From positions 232,445,741-232,509,740 of the forward strand of contig CM041465.1 of assembly GCA_023213395.1 (NCBI GenBank): a stretch of 64,000 bases of DNA, given 5' to 3'. The notes under the pieces were generated by a model that had not been told where the DNA came from, made no database searches, and saw only the letters and a list, made by a program, of their open reading frames with translations. Shown here one piece after another: positions 28,420-41,340 of this stretch (the first letter of the stretch is position 1; each line of letters starts with the position of its first letter). The stretch comes from Cycas panzhihuaensis. Lineage: Eukaryota > Cycadophyta. The translations under genes were made by a program, and so were the position numbers.

Positions 28420-30120
28420 CTCCTTAAGACTTGTGTTGAAAACATTTTACACTACTAAACCTTCAAGGGGTAACACATTCTTAGAACACTTGTCTAATAC
28501 TAAACCTTAGTTTCTTAAAGTTATTCTACTAATTTCCCATAATAATTAATCTAAGTCATAAATAGTTTTTCATAGTAGAGTAGGTAATTTCCCATCACTT
28601 AATCTAATTTTTTAATTTTCCTCCCTAAAAATCTCCACTTACATCCCACTCCTTTTTATCCATTATGATTAAAGATAATTAATACCCCAAAATAGTTCTT
28701 TGCTCTCCTCCTCTTTCTTCTTCCTCCCTTTCTAACTAATTCTCTCTTTTTAAAGTAAGTTGGTTTACTACCTTTAATTCCATTAAGGCAAAGTGAAAAT
28801 ATCTAGACATTATCACTACACTATTCATCATAGTTATCGTGGTTGATGAGACTGATAACTGCCTTTATGTCCATCCTCCAAAATATCTTTACATAAAAAA
28901 TTCATAGTATTTTCCACTTACCTAGAGGTATATATACCTCCAATATACCTCTAGGAAAGCTAATTTAGCCTAATTATACTATTAAATGGAAAAGTTATAC
29001 ATAAAATAATGAAATCCTATTATTTATTTTTATGTTCATCTTTTCTTCATATCTAATGACTTAGATTCAATCTTATGTTACATATAATAATCGACATTCA
29101 CTTACATCTAATGATCCCTTCATACTTGGTTATTTTCATAAATTCTATCTTCCATGAGATCCTTGAATATTAGTCACCTTTCTCCATATAAATGGTCTAC
29201 ATTCACTTGTAGATTCATGTGAGCTTTTTTTTTTTTCACCACATATCCATCTACTCGATACTCTCTTTATCGCATCACTAACAGTGAACAGTCCATATTT
29301 AATTTCTCAATCCTATTAGATGTTTACAATCCACTTGTGCATTGTTATATCTCACACTTTGCCCTTTCTCATACTCACAAATTTTAAATCATTTTTTGGT
29401 TATTTTCTTTCAATCTTGTAAGATGTGAGTTAAGGCCTAAAATCTTACACTTATGAATGTCCCACACTTTGTATAAAATTTTCTTATATTTCAGTGACAT
29501 ATAAGACACAAGTTTCCTCCTCTTTTCTCAACCTTATGACTTTTCTTATACAGTAGCTTCCTTTTGGTGAGATGTGAGTTGTGAGAATTTCTCTAGTAAC
29601 TTTCATCTCAAAAATATTTTTTAAGTGTTTAATAGTCCAACAAAAGGGCACTCCAAGGGGCTAGTGCATTAATCTAGTAGCATGATAATAGCATTCCAGT
29701 GAAGTTGTAATAGTCTTAAATTTTTTTATGGCTAATCCCTTATACATATGTTCCCCTATATTCCTCTCTAGTTCATATTATGTGCTCTCTTGTATAGTAT
29801 TATCCTATTTGAGTAATCTAGTTCCCTTTCTATAATAAAGGGAACATCAAAATATTCTACATGATTACAAGTACTATAATGTATTTACATATAATTATAA
29901 TGGCCTTAACCTTGGGTATAATCCTACAAAACTCTAGCAAAAAAAGTGGTACATCTTTCATTTGATGGAGTGTGGAATAAGCATCCATCTATCTTTCGAA
30001 GAAGAGACTCCTTTACTTAATAATAAGTAAAATGTCTCTTATAAAAGATTTTCCACTCAATAATAAAGAAAAATAAATAGTTAGTATTGTTCTTCTAGTT
30101 ATATCTTCCCAAAAAATGAA
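28420..30120. repeat. Repeat family H, copy 2 (empty site for element B)
   Basis: Matches 8386-8655 joined to 15721-17060 in the same orientation. Around 28730-28745 the sequence passes directly from the left flank (TTTCTAACTAAT) to the right flank (TCTCTTTTTAAAG) with no insertion. This shows the state before element B entered copy 1. The function of family H is unknown. Confidence 0.8.
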
Positions 30121-32269
30121 TCCTTTTCTTAGTTATAAATAAATAAATCTTTCTAAAGAACACCTTCCTTACATTAGTAAAGGCAAATAGGTAATTACTT
30201 CATATTCATGTGCATAATTATCTTTAAAATGAGAGTAAAGTAAGGCTCAAAAAATTAAAGAACCTAAACTATGGTAAGTCACCTTCACAAATATACCACC
30301 ATAAGTATAAACTATCATACATTCATCCATTTCTTTGATATTCCTTCATTCTTACTACATATGTCGACGTAGTCTTTGATAATCCCTATAGTATAGGATT
30401 ACTTTGATTACTTAGCTATATCATAGTATTTATCACATAGATATTAGTATCCATGACCTAAATTAGAAATGAACATTTGATTAGCACTTGAAAATTTTTC
30501 ACAATTTGGTCTAATAGGTTAATACTTTAGTCATGTTAAGTTTTATACTCTATTAAATATGCATGCAACTGTGCAAACATCCTTGAAATGATCAATTTCC
30601 CCTTGCTTACACTTAAAGGTAGCACTCACATCTAGAGTCTTTTTTATTTAACTAAATGAGATCATCATCTTATCTATAGATTTAGTGTTGGTCTAGTTTT
30701 CTTTGATCTCATATAACCATGGACTAAATTGTAGATTTGTGTGATGAAAAAAATATATATTGCAAGATTTGACAAAAGGAAAATATAGAAAGAGAGAGAG
30801 AGAGAGAGAAAAATGAGCTCTTACATATCATTAATACATCTTTTCATTCAATGATGACTAGTTCCACCAGTCTTACAATATTATTCATTGAACTATAGAT
30901 TAGTATAATCTTGTATAAGTAATCTTGTCATATAGGTTCAGTGGTGATTAGTTCACTAGCTTTGCATTATCATTCAGTAGATCATAGACATGATTGATGC
31001 ATACATAAGAGTTGTTATAAGCATATGTGATGAGATACTAAAATGGTTATTTTTTTATGTCATATCTTAAGTTAATTCTTATTAAGATAGAAAGATTCTA
31101 CATTAGTGCATTATTTTCCTTGCTGACTAATTCCCACAATTTCCTACATATGGTAGATTATTCTTTCCAATGTAAATCCTATATTACTATTATATTTCTA
31201 TGGCATTATTTATTTGTATACATATAGGCAAAACTAAGGAAATCTTGGTCCTTTTATACTTGCTTAGACTCCTTGAGAATATACTAATAGTGTTGTGTTT
31301 AGTATAGGATTGTTCATCTTTACTACTCTTATTTTACTTAAGTTAGTCTCAAAAATAATAAACATTTTGGTAATCATTTCATTGCACACCCTCATTTGCA
31401 AAAGTGTAAGATCAAATATTTTAGATTCAATCCCTAATATTTCACATTCATGCATATATACTTAACATAGAATATTTATTTATTTATTATGAAGAATATT
31501 TTCTATCGATAAAAAAAATTACATATAATTAATAAAAAATAAAAAGAGAGGAAGAGAATGTCATCCTTTCCACCACTTTAGGTGATACAATCAAATATAA
31601 AAACTAGCCATAAACATAGACAGAGTTCTAAAATTGTGGAAAAATGAGTTATAAATATGGGATGACCTTAGAGGCCACTAGGCCCAAAATAAAAATTGTT
31701 TAATAAAGAACACAAGTTTAGAATAACCATTAGAGGCCACCAAGTATCATGAATAAATATGATAGGTTAGTCACATACAAGGGGAATCCCTAGAGGCCAT
31801 CAAACAAAGAGCTGGAGTAAAAAAAATGCCTAAGAGTCCAAAAATCACCAAGAGATTGGCATACTTCCAATAAAGAAGCTATAAATATTTATAACTAATT
31901 GCCACCTTATAACTAACTCTACTTAGCTTGTATAACAATATGTCCATATCAAAGGGAATAATTAGCCTTATCATTAACTACTAGCTCTAACACAAGAATA
32001 AAGGCATTTTTAAAGGGTAAAAGAATACTACCATTAGGAGGGAAATCCCACCCCCTCTAACTAGTTCTTTAAATCCCATATCAAAAGTGTAAATATGCTC
32101 CAACAACCCGCCATGATCATAGGGATCAACCCTAGTAGCAATGTGTTGTAGTAAGGCATGCAATGGAGATCATAATTGAATGGATTAACTATTAAACATT
32201 AGAAAAATAATTTTAAATATTCGATAAAATCTCATACTAATGAATGTCTCACATTATAAAACTATCACC
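30121..32269. other. No gene recognised; short GA repeat
   Basis: AT-rich flank. It contains a short (GA)n run at about 30789-30808 and a short purine-rich part at 31535-31560. No ORF with recognisable domain. Confidence 0.5.
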
Positions 32270-32501
32270 CTAGTGCTTACTCCTCTCTCCTATATTTTTA
32301 CAAATAAACTATATGTAACTAAATACAATATTAGACAAAATATTAATCTTGCTTATATTGACATATATGAGGTGAGAGTTGTAGCCCCCATTAACTCATC
32401 ACTCACATAATATTAAATAATCTTAAATATAATATGATACAAATATTAAGGGGAGGCTCATAACCTAAGGTTATGAACATGAAATAAACATTAATATTTA
32501 A

Positions 32502-32514
32502 TACTCCCCCTTAA
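32502..32514 (-). other. Polypurine tract of the copia remnant
   Basis: The minus strand reads TTAAGGGGGAGTA just after the end of copia Pol, the expected place for a polypurine tract. The adjoining 3' LTR would extend left toward about 32270, but its outer end could not be fixed. Confidence 0.65.
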
Positions 32515-34050
32515 TGTTTATTTAATTTTTCCTGACACGTAAACCATCTTGAGAGTCTAGAATCTATTACATGCTAGTAATTTGGTGAAGATGTCAATTA
32601 GATATTCTTCTATTAGCCTATACACCATCTCAATCATACATTTTTAAATCAACTCTTAAATAAAGTAATAGTACACCTTAATATGCTTAATGTGACCATG
32701 GAATACAGGATACTTTTTTAAATCTTTAGAGTACTATAATCATCACAATATAAGATAGTTGGTTTTGATTATTGTAGTCCCATGTCTTATAAAATCTAAT
32801 GTAACCTCATAACTTTTATAGCTATTGTAACTATAACCTTATACTTTATTTTAGTAGAGGATAAAGCAACATTTGATTACTTTTTACTACTCCATATGAC
32901 TGTAGTTAAACCCAAACTTAAACAATATCCAAAAGTTGACTTTTGTTATCTACACATCCGAACAGATCAAAATATGTGAATAATGTTAACTTGAAACTAT
33001 CGTTATGCTAAAATTTGAGTCCATAGTGAATTATCCCTTTCAAGTATTTGAGGATTCTCTTTACAATTTTCTAGTAAATCTATTTTAGCACTGCCATAAA
33101 TCTAGATACTATTCCAACTACAAAAGATATATTAGGTTTAGTAGTAATTATATATATTAAACTTCCTTCTAGTTACATATACAATATAGAATTAACATAT
33201 GCTCCACCATCTTTTGTTGTCAATCTAGAACCTATTTACATGGGGATAGGTGAAGGTTTATAATTATTAATTCTAAGTTTCTGTATAATTTTTCGAGTAT
33301 ACTTTACCTACAGAAAGAAGATATTTTTAGGCCTTTACCATTCTTTCACTTTAAGGAAGTACTATAGAATCCTTAGATTTATCATCTTAAGGTAATGACT
33401 AAGATTTACCTTTAAGCATGATATCATATCAATATTGTTACATCTGATTAGTAGATCATCAATATAAAACATAATAAATATGATTTTATTATTCTCTATT
33501 TTGATATATGGGTTTAAGTCAGCTAGAGTTCTCTTAAACCTATTTTTTTTAATATACTAATCAATCATTTTATACCAAGCTATAGGAGCCTATTTTAGGC
33601 TACACAAGGTCTTTCTAAGTTAGCATACCAAGTGCTCATGACCATTTTCAATAAAGCCAGGTGGTTGATCCATGTAAACTTCTTCATTTAAATCCCTATT
33701 AAAAAATGCACTTCTTACATCAATCTAGTATAGTTGCCAATTATATTATGTGGTTATCACCATAATGAGATAAATGGTATTTATCTTTATAATAAGAATG
33801 AATACTTCTTAGTAGTTGATCCCTCGTTATTATTTGAAGCCTTTTATTAAATGTCATGCTTTATATCTATGTATATATCCATCAAATTTAATCCATTTAC
33901 ATATGATCGTTTACCTGTTAATAGGTGATTCTACTAAATCCTATGTATGGTTCTTCTTGACCACATAGATTTTAGTCTTTATAGCATCATGCCACTTATT
34001 CTCTTTAAGTATTTCTTCAAGCCTAGATCTTGAGATACCATGTAGGGCTT
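32502..34050 (-). pseudogene. Ty1/copia reverse transcriptase and RNase H remnant
   Basis: The minus-strand translation reads in order: an RT start (KNHTxDLVESPINR, IHRYKA), DVRSAFLNRDLNEEVYMDQPP, an APIAWYKMID segment, the catalytic box FYIDDLLIRCNNIDM near 33450, a NYKPSPIPM segment, GSLIYIITTKPNISFVVGIV, RILKYLKGIIHYGLKF, a degraded RNase H (FGCVDNKSQ), and IDIFTKLLA at about 32570, the usual end of copia Pol. Stops and shifts are numerous. Gag, protease and integrase are missing on the right. A purine run on the minus strand follows at 32502-32514. Confidence 0.9.
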
Positions 34051-34088
34051 GATTCTTTCCCTAATAATACATCCATGTAAAAAATCTA

Positions 34089-34170
34089 GGCTAGCTCAAT
34101 CATTAGAGCATTGGACTATTAATCCATGGGTCACAAGTTCAAGTCTTTCATCCAAAGTTAAGAGCTAGCC
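34089..34170 (+). other. tRNA-like sequence (pseudo-tRNA or SINE head)
   Basis: It contains an A-box-like TAGCTCAATCATTAGAGC (34092-34109) with a D-stem GCTC/GAGC, an anticodon-type arm with loop CTATTAA, and a B-box-like AAGTTCAAGTC (34135-34145). The acceptor stem and T-stem do not pair as in a real tRNA. Instead GGCTAGCTC (34089-34097) pairs perfectly with GAGCTAGCC (34162-34170), which encloses the whole unit. A functional tRNA is unlikely; it is either a degenerate tRNA gene or the RNA polymerase III promoter head of a SINE. Confidence 0.6.
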
Positions 34171-35043
34171 CCTCTCTTTCTTCTCCAACATTTTTTCACA
34201 TTGCATTCTCCTATTACTCTATCCCCCCCACCCCCTCACTTAAGTTATTTTGTGTTATGCTAAAAGTAGGTTTTTTTATCAAGTCCATTCCATTTTGAGA
34301 TTAGACTCAAGCTCTTTACTTAATCAATAAGTATTCTAAATTTTAGAAAAAAGGATGCTGAAGGCTATACCTTTCCTTAGTAGGGCAAAGGGAAGGTGAG
34401 TGCGACTCATGTTGATAATAGATCCCTATCCACCAAAGACCATGGGGCTACCACTAATGAATTAGCCCTAATAGAAACTTTAAAATATAGATAATATCAA
34501 AGGAGGACCTATCTTGAATCTGACCTGCCAAATACAAACAATTTACTTAGGGAAGCCTCTCAAAAGCTTGTATGCAAATCCTTAAACACTTACAAACCTT
34601 GAAATTACTAGATGTTAATGGTATAAATGAAACCAATAATCCCTTATGCCAAACAAACTTGAGCTATATAACCTTGGGACACAACATGTATCAGAGAGCA
34701 CGAACTTAGAGTTTATGAAGGGAAAAAAGCTTAAACTAGGGGATCCTCTAGATCCTCCATGAGACCTTCCTCTACATGCATTGTCCAACACTGCTTGCCT
34801 CATCATAGGATTATAGGGACCTAAGAGAGCCCATGCATGAAGGATCCATGGAAAACTAAGAGTTAGGAGTGTTGAGCACCTCTTGGTATTCTCCTGCTCA
34901 CTAATTGTCCACTCTTTTCTATGTCCTTTCCTTGGTATAAAATGTTAATAATATTATATATATATAAACATATGATATGATATTGGTAATACTTTTTATT
35001 TATTATGTGAGATCCATTGTGCTCCATTACTAAGGGAAAAAAA
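34171..35043. other. No gene recognised
   Basis: Flank between the tRNA-like sequence and repeat I copy 2. If the tRNA-like unit is a SINE, its body would extend into the C/T-rich start of this stretch, but no tail or target-site duplication was found. Confidence 0.45.
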
Positions 35044-36113
35044 ATTATTCTCTTAATTTTAGGCCCCTTACCTAAAATTTAGAAATATTAGATATGATTT
35101 TTTCTTTCCTTGCTTAGTAGATATGCATTCATTGCTTATCATTTACTTAATGTTACATTTGATTACTTGCATTCACTTAACATTTGCCTTATGGTGCATT
35201 TGATTGATCATTAATTAATTTGCTTATGCAAATTATATTTCTCATATAATTGATGTCTTCACTAATACCTCCTATGTATTATAAACCAATAGTAAGTTAA
35301 GTCAACACATAAAACAAACATTTCTTCTTCCATTATAATCTCTTATTTTTGTCACTCTCCACTCACATTTTATCTCTTTTACATTTTTTACCTTAATCTT
35401 GAATGTAACTATTTTTCTCATATACCTCATTATATATATCCCTTTAAGTAGATGAGAATCAAATACCCATGGCTAAAAAATGAACATCATATGAGGAAGT
35501 TATGCTCCTTTTATAGTTTCATTTCTTTAAATGGTCTTATTTCTCACTCCTTAAGGTTGACTTCATAACCAATCCCTAAAAAATAGATTTTTTCTTTTAG
35601 AAACTAACTTCTACATCAATTGAGAAGATCTATCTTCTAAACTAACTTGATATAAATACTATTCCCTTGGCTCTATTTTATCCTAAGCCTCCTCTAAGTG
35701 TTTGACCCTAGGACAATCCCCACTCCTTATTTGCTTCCACTCAAACAATGCATTATTTCTCTTATTTATACTTTAACTTCACTGTTGGATTAAGGATTGA
35801 TGCATGCCCTATTTCAATATGATTACATTTCACAAATTTATACTATCATTTTGTTGTTTCTATCAAAATTATGTAGTATCATGTCTTACTTTATAATACC
35901 ACACCTTATAATGTATGTTTTTGCAATACCAACCCCTTAATACCACATGTTATAAGTATAATTCCTATAGTATTGTATCTATAACACCATACTTCTCTTT
36001 ACAAGTCTTGTAGTATTACCAAAATTCTGCCATGGTTTTATCTGATATCATTCTACTATATTACACATCAATAGTACTTCATTCACAATATTGCCATGTG
36101 TTTCCTTTTGTAA
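35044..36113. repeat. Dispersed repeat family I, copy 2
   Basis: Same orientation as 3105-4150 and similar along its length. Start and end are set by where the match to copy 1 fades. No intact ORF. Confidence 0.7.
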
Positions 36114-37194
36114 AGACTTATATTTATAGAAAACTCGTAAATTAGTAATAAACACTCAACCATAGGAATGATCTATTTTAGAGAAATGCAAGGACATGAC
36201 ATGCCTATTCTACTAGAAGTTGACCTCAAAAACTTTAAAGGATAAACATACGTTTCCATGTAAATGCTTGATCAACTACAAAATAAATTAAGATAATGTA
36301 AAGGAAATAAGTAAATAGCCTAAGCTAAAAACTAGTTATACATATATCAAAATAGGCTTTCTTATATATTTGGGATAAGTGATCAAGTGTATATTAAGGT
36401 AATGCCTAATACATCATTATCAAAATAGGAATGTAATGAGTTATTACCAAAGTATCATGGATCCTGCAAGATATTAGAAGAAATTAATAAAAATATATGT
36501 AAGTCGTAATTACCTGATCACATAAAAATGCACTATTTTATTGCATGTTAGCTTCTACAAAAAGAATTATCTGTATTAATAATAAAAAGGTTATTATAAA
36601 TATGTTTATAATGTTGAACAAATAGTTAATATTATAATTAGAATACTGAACATTAAGAGCAAAAAGTTAAAAAGTAAAGAAACCAAAGAATACTAAATTA
36701 AATGGTTAAATAAACTAGTGGAATAGCCCACATGGGAATCAATACCCTTTGTGAGAGAAGTAGACCAAATTGAGGACAATGATATCTCAATGAGAGGGAG
36801 AGGTGATAATAATGAGAAAAAAGCTAAAATAAAGGTTTCTAATTAGTGACTAGTCATTATACAAATGTCATACAAGTTTATCTTAGATAAACACCCTATC
36901 TAGGTTAACCTAAGATTGGTATGAGTAGTATAATTAAGAGATTCTTAATGTATGAGGATATTCTTCATTCTAAAAGAGGTTAACACAAGTATTTGGGATA
37001 TTAAGAAGATTAAGAGGAGTCATTGTTAAAGGGAAAAGAAAATGATCCTTATTTTAAGGATTAATTAACAACCTTAAAAGTAAGATCAAGTTCATTCTTA
37101 GGTAAGTATTTTGAAGGCCACATAAAATAGTATAGAACTTTGTTTATTTTTTCAAATTTATTGCCTAATAGAGGGTCATATAATCATTGTTTTA
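36114..37194. other. No gene recognised
   Basis: From about here the plus strand changes from pyrimidine-rich to purine-rich. No domain or repeat partner was found. Confidence 0.45.
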
Positions 37195-37555
37195 TGATGG
37201 ATAGTAATATTCAATTATGTTTATTATGATTCTTAACCCCATTCACATTCTCTCAATTATTAGTGAATTTTATATTATAATCACCTAAACAAGTATGGCA
37301 CTTGGAACGTATGATAATACACATAGGTTAACTTTAAGGGTTCTTTAGATGAAGTGAGTTGTATTATAAATATATACTTGATTCTTTCAATGAGATGAAG
37401 GTTACTCATTCTTCCATATGACTTGTGTAATTCCTTGTGTATATTTCATCATATTGATGTCTATTTAACGTATCTCTTACTCATCTCCAAGCCCACTACA
37501 TGTCCTTGTTGGGTCCATCTTGCATATCATTACTTTTGCATTCTAATTACCAACA
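37195..37555 (+). repeat. LTR of family G, left copy
   Basis: Aligns over its length with 57562-57919. Starts TGATGG and ends CCAACA, with a tRNA-Met primer-binding site (TGGTATTAGAGC, 37559-37570) three bases downstream. About 80 bp of internal sequence after the primer site is also shared with the right copy. It is the 5' LTR of an element into which array D later inserted. Confidence 0.8.
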
Positions 37556-38214
37556 TATTGGTATTAGAGCTTTATGCTCAAATCTAACATTCTTATATCA
37601 AAGCTCCAAATATTTTCAACATTATGGTATCTAAACTTATGGTTAACTCCATTAGAAAGGACATGTTTAAAGTCCTTTTTCACATTTATAAAGCCACTTT
37701 TTATGAGTCTAATGTCACCTAATGGAATCTTATTTTATGCCATTTTTAGTGACTCTTGTTATGTCTATTTCAGAGAATTTTGAAGACTTGTATTGAAGTT
37801 ATTTTAAGGATTTTTTAAAGTAGTCAAGTATATATTTTAGGGTTGATTTATTGCTAATTTTTAAAGTCATTTAGTGCAGGTTTGAATATAAAAAATTATC
37901 ATGTTAAAGTCCTTTTTTAAGGCTTTTTATAAATGTTTTTGCAACATTTTTATTTTGGTATTTTTAATATCTTAAACTTATTATTTTAATATGCATGTGG
38001 ACCCAAGCAAGTTTAATATGCATAAGATATAAGCTATTGGTTAGAGTCCTAAAACATTTGGTGGGTGCACATGCAAATCTAATCGCCTTACTATTATAAC
38101 CCCACATAAAAAATATATATATATACTAAGGAAAAAGAAAAAAAGAAGTTTATTTATAGCTTTCTTTTGTTGTTGAAATACTATAAGGTCAATGTCACTA
38201 AATTAAAGTTTTAT

Positions 38215-38241
38215 ACACACACACACACACACACACACACA
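38215..38241. repeat. (AC)n microsatellite at left edge of array D
   Basis: Twenty-seven bases of AC dinucleotide directly abut the TGATGG start of the first D LTR. Confidence 0.95.
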
Positions 38242-39430
38242 TGATGGAATAGGTGATTCCACATAATGCTTAATGCATTTGATGTTTTAAGGCTCTTTTT
38301 TTTTACATATTAAAAAATCGAAGGATATTTTAGAAAGGAATTGATCATCATGCCACAATAGCTAATTTCCATGTTAAGCTTATTTCCATGACAAAATGGA
38401 GGATTTGAGACTTTATTTCTAGTATGATGAAGACTTACTTTAATTCCTCTTAAGGCTCTTAATAACCATTTTTTATTAAACACTTATGAGAATTTTTTCT
38501 TGCTAATCACAATTAATATTTTTTGCTAGTAGTTGTATTATTTTTCAGCAGAATATTATTCATAAAAACATATTTGATTATTAGTAAACTTGGAAAGTCC
38601 AATCTCCAAGTGATATTAATTCATATCCTTGAAGAAACCACATAAGATGGAGACTTCAAGGTGAATCTTGCTCATGTTTTCTCATATGCTAAAGGAACCA
38701 TAAATCGGTTGCCTCAAATGAGAATGAACTTACTTTGATACTCAATTTATTTTCTTGGCAGATTTATTCCCAAAATGAAGTTGATTGATGATGATTGAAC
38801 CTTATACTTAAAGGATGTTCTTACTCAACTAGAGGTTGTAGTGCCTCAATACTCATGTATCTTGGTAGATGGACCTTTCTTCATAAGTGCTTCAGTAGAT
38901 TTAGTTTGCAACTTGAAGATATGGCTAGTACAATATGGAGACAATCTTTATTAGATCTAGTAGTTGATTTTAGTCTCAACATAGTACTACAGATGTGACA
39001 TTAAACATTATAAGGGGATGTTAAAATATAATGTTTAATGTAGGTTAATGTATTAATATTAAGTGTTCCCTTATCTTTCATTAACTCTTATAGGAATATT
39101 ATATTGGGATATTAAGACGTGTACATGGGTTGCACACCAATTCATATTATTATCTTATTAGAGGACATATGGGTTCTTACATATGATTGGATAAGTATGA
39201 GGTAACATGTACTATAAGTATGTATTTATACTAATGCAATAATTTGAATATGATCATTTTTCATAATTTTGTTATATTATATATGTGTACATACTTCATT
39301 TTACATGTGTCTTATTATTATTTTATTATTATTGCATGTTTACTTTAATAATTTTATCTTTGTAACATTATGATTAAAGAGGTTACTTTTAATCTTATTT
39401 TTTAATATGGTTTTAAACATGTTTTTGATA
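38242..39430 (+). repeat. D array LTR1
   Basis: Starts TGATGGAATAG and ends TTTTTGATA, followed at once by the primer site TGGTATTAGAG. Inside, at 39019, there is a second LTR-start-like TGTTAAAA preceded by an AAGGGGA purine run. Confidence 0.8.
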
Positions 39431-39441
39431 TGGTATTAGAG
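39431..39441 (+). other. Primer-binding site after D LTR1
   Basis: TGGTATTAGAG directly follows the LTR end, a one-base variant of the initiator tRNA-Met complement. The equivalent after LTR2 (52120-52130) reads TGATATCAGAG. Confidence 0.8.
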
Positions 39442-41015
39442 TGAGTGTTGAATCCAAGCCTACACAGTTATGGTGAGGTGAAGATTATATAAATCATAAT
39501 AGCCTATCTGGTCTAGTCCTTTCCCCCTGATAAGCATTTTACTTGAGCTTATTTATGAGCTAGTCAGGTATAGAACACACCCTACTCTTTACCAAATTAG
39601 TTATTTGGCATAAATGAAGGAGATAGAGAATAGCTAGCCCATAGGTGAGATAAACTTAGTCCACACTTATATAGAGTAGAGGAAGTTCATACATTGAGGA
39701 GAAGCAACGTTGTTTAAGATGCATAATGAGTACCAGTAGCAATTATGTTAAGTGATATCTGATGGGCATCAACCAATAGGAGGAGGCTTCTAGCCTCTCT
39801 GTAACGTTATCCTACATTCCAAGAGACCTTTGATGCTCTAAACTTAGCAAAAAATTATTGGCCATTAATTCTCTACACCAAAACTTTAATAGGTCTTACA
39901 TTCAAATAACCCTATTAACAGTTGGATGGGATATTTTACAAACTCAAACCCAATATGATTATTCTTACCACCATGGTTTTGTTGCTTAAAATTGTCTATC
40001 TACCATAAATGGACAATGACTACAATATAGTTATATAGAGCCCTTAAGTGAATGTTGAACAAGCCACGCATACCCTCGCCAGCCAACTGTGTATAAAGGA
40101 AATCTAGAAATCGATCGAAGATATAGATAGAAGATTACAAAGGTATTATGCTATGAAAAACTTGTAGACAGAACATGATCTACTATATGTCATGGAGAAC
40201 AAAAATTTAAGCCATGAAAATCACACATGCACATAGAGCTCAACTCAACACAATGCTAATTAGAGAAGGTAAAACTTGTAGAGGAAGACATTGTGATTTG
40301 TTATAGATATCACGTAGAGAATTTTAATGGATTTTTAATTTTTTGAATGGTAAAAAAATTCAGAAGTTATAAATAAATTTAATTGAATTTGATATTTTTT
40401 TTAGATCTGGGGCCAGCGTTTGTCTGTCACCAAATGGCCACATGTAAAGCCCACACAGTTAAGCATTGAAGGGGGCAAACTCCAAAATGGAGTTAATCAA
40501 ATTATAAATTTTTTTATTTTGTAAAAATGTTATTTAAAATTTTAATATTTATTGAAATTCACAAGCAATTTGTTAAGGATCACATGCTTTTTCATGGTAG
40601 ACTAGCATGTTTTCTATCAAAACATTTTAGAAGGATGTTAGATTTAGGTGTCATTAGTTACATTAGATTCATTACTTTAAGATGGTCGAAACGAGTGGTC
40701 GCATGACATACTTCAAATAATATATGACAAAGGAAATGAAGGGTAAAGTTTATGCAAATATTTAAAACTTGATAAAAAGTACATTTCACGATAATTCTTA
40801 GATCTATTTTTATATATCCTATAATTTTTTAGTGTTTTTAATAGTATGGTAAAGTTATTTATATATTTGGATGCATAAAGTAGCATGCTTAGTTTTAAAT
40901 TAAGTAACATTATTAATTTGATAATTTAAAGCTCATTTTGATGAAATTTTAGTAAAGTATAATTATATATACTAGACATCAATTTTTTTCCTTACATATA
41001 TTCATATTTGGTTTA

Positions 41016-41340
41016 TGTTGGGTATATTATTTAAACTAATGTTTAATTCATTAGTCATTGTCTAAAGCCCCCCTTCATTCTCTTGTAACCCTCAAGAATA
41101 TTTTGATTATTATATTGTACTCATCTTAACATGTGTGCAAGTGGTATTATGGATTGCATGTCAAGCCACCAAGAGCACATCATTGTTGATCTTAAGAGAT
41201 TTCACATACATGTGAGTATCCTATATATATATATGCATATTTTCTATTATAATATAAGTAATGTTCATTTTCATTATTCATCTTTGTGTCTCACATTTCT
41301 TCTCTCAAGATGTGGTATCACTCTAATACCATATCTAACA
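41016..41340 (+). repeat. 5' LTR of element C
   Basis: 325 bp, TGTTGGG...AACA. Similar throughout to 44505-44826. It ends with an imperfect hairpin of the form GATGTGGTAT/ATACCATATC before the terminal bases. Confidence 0.93.
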
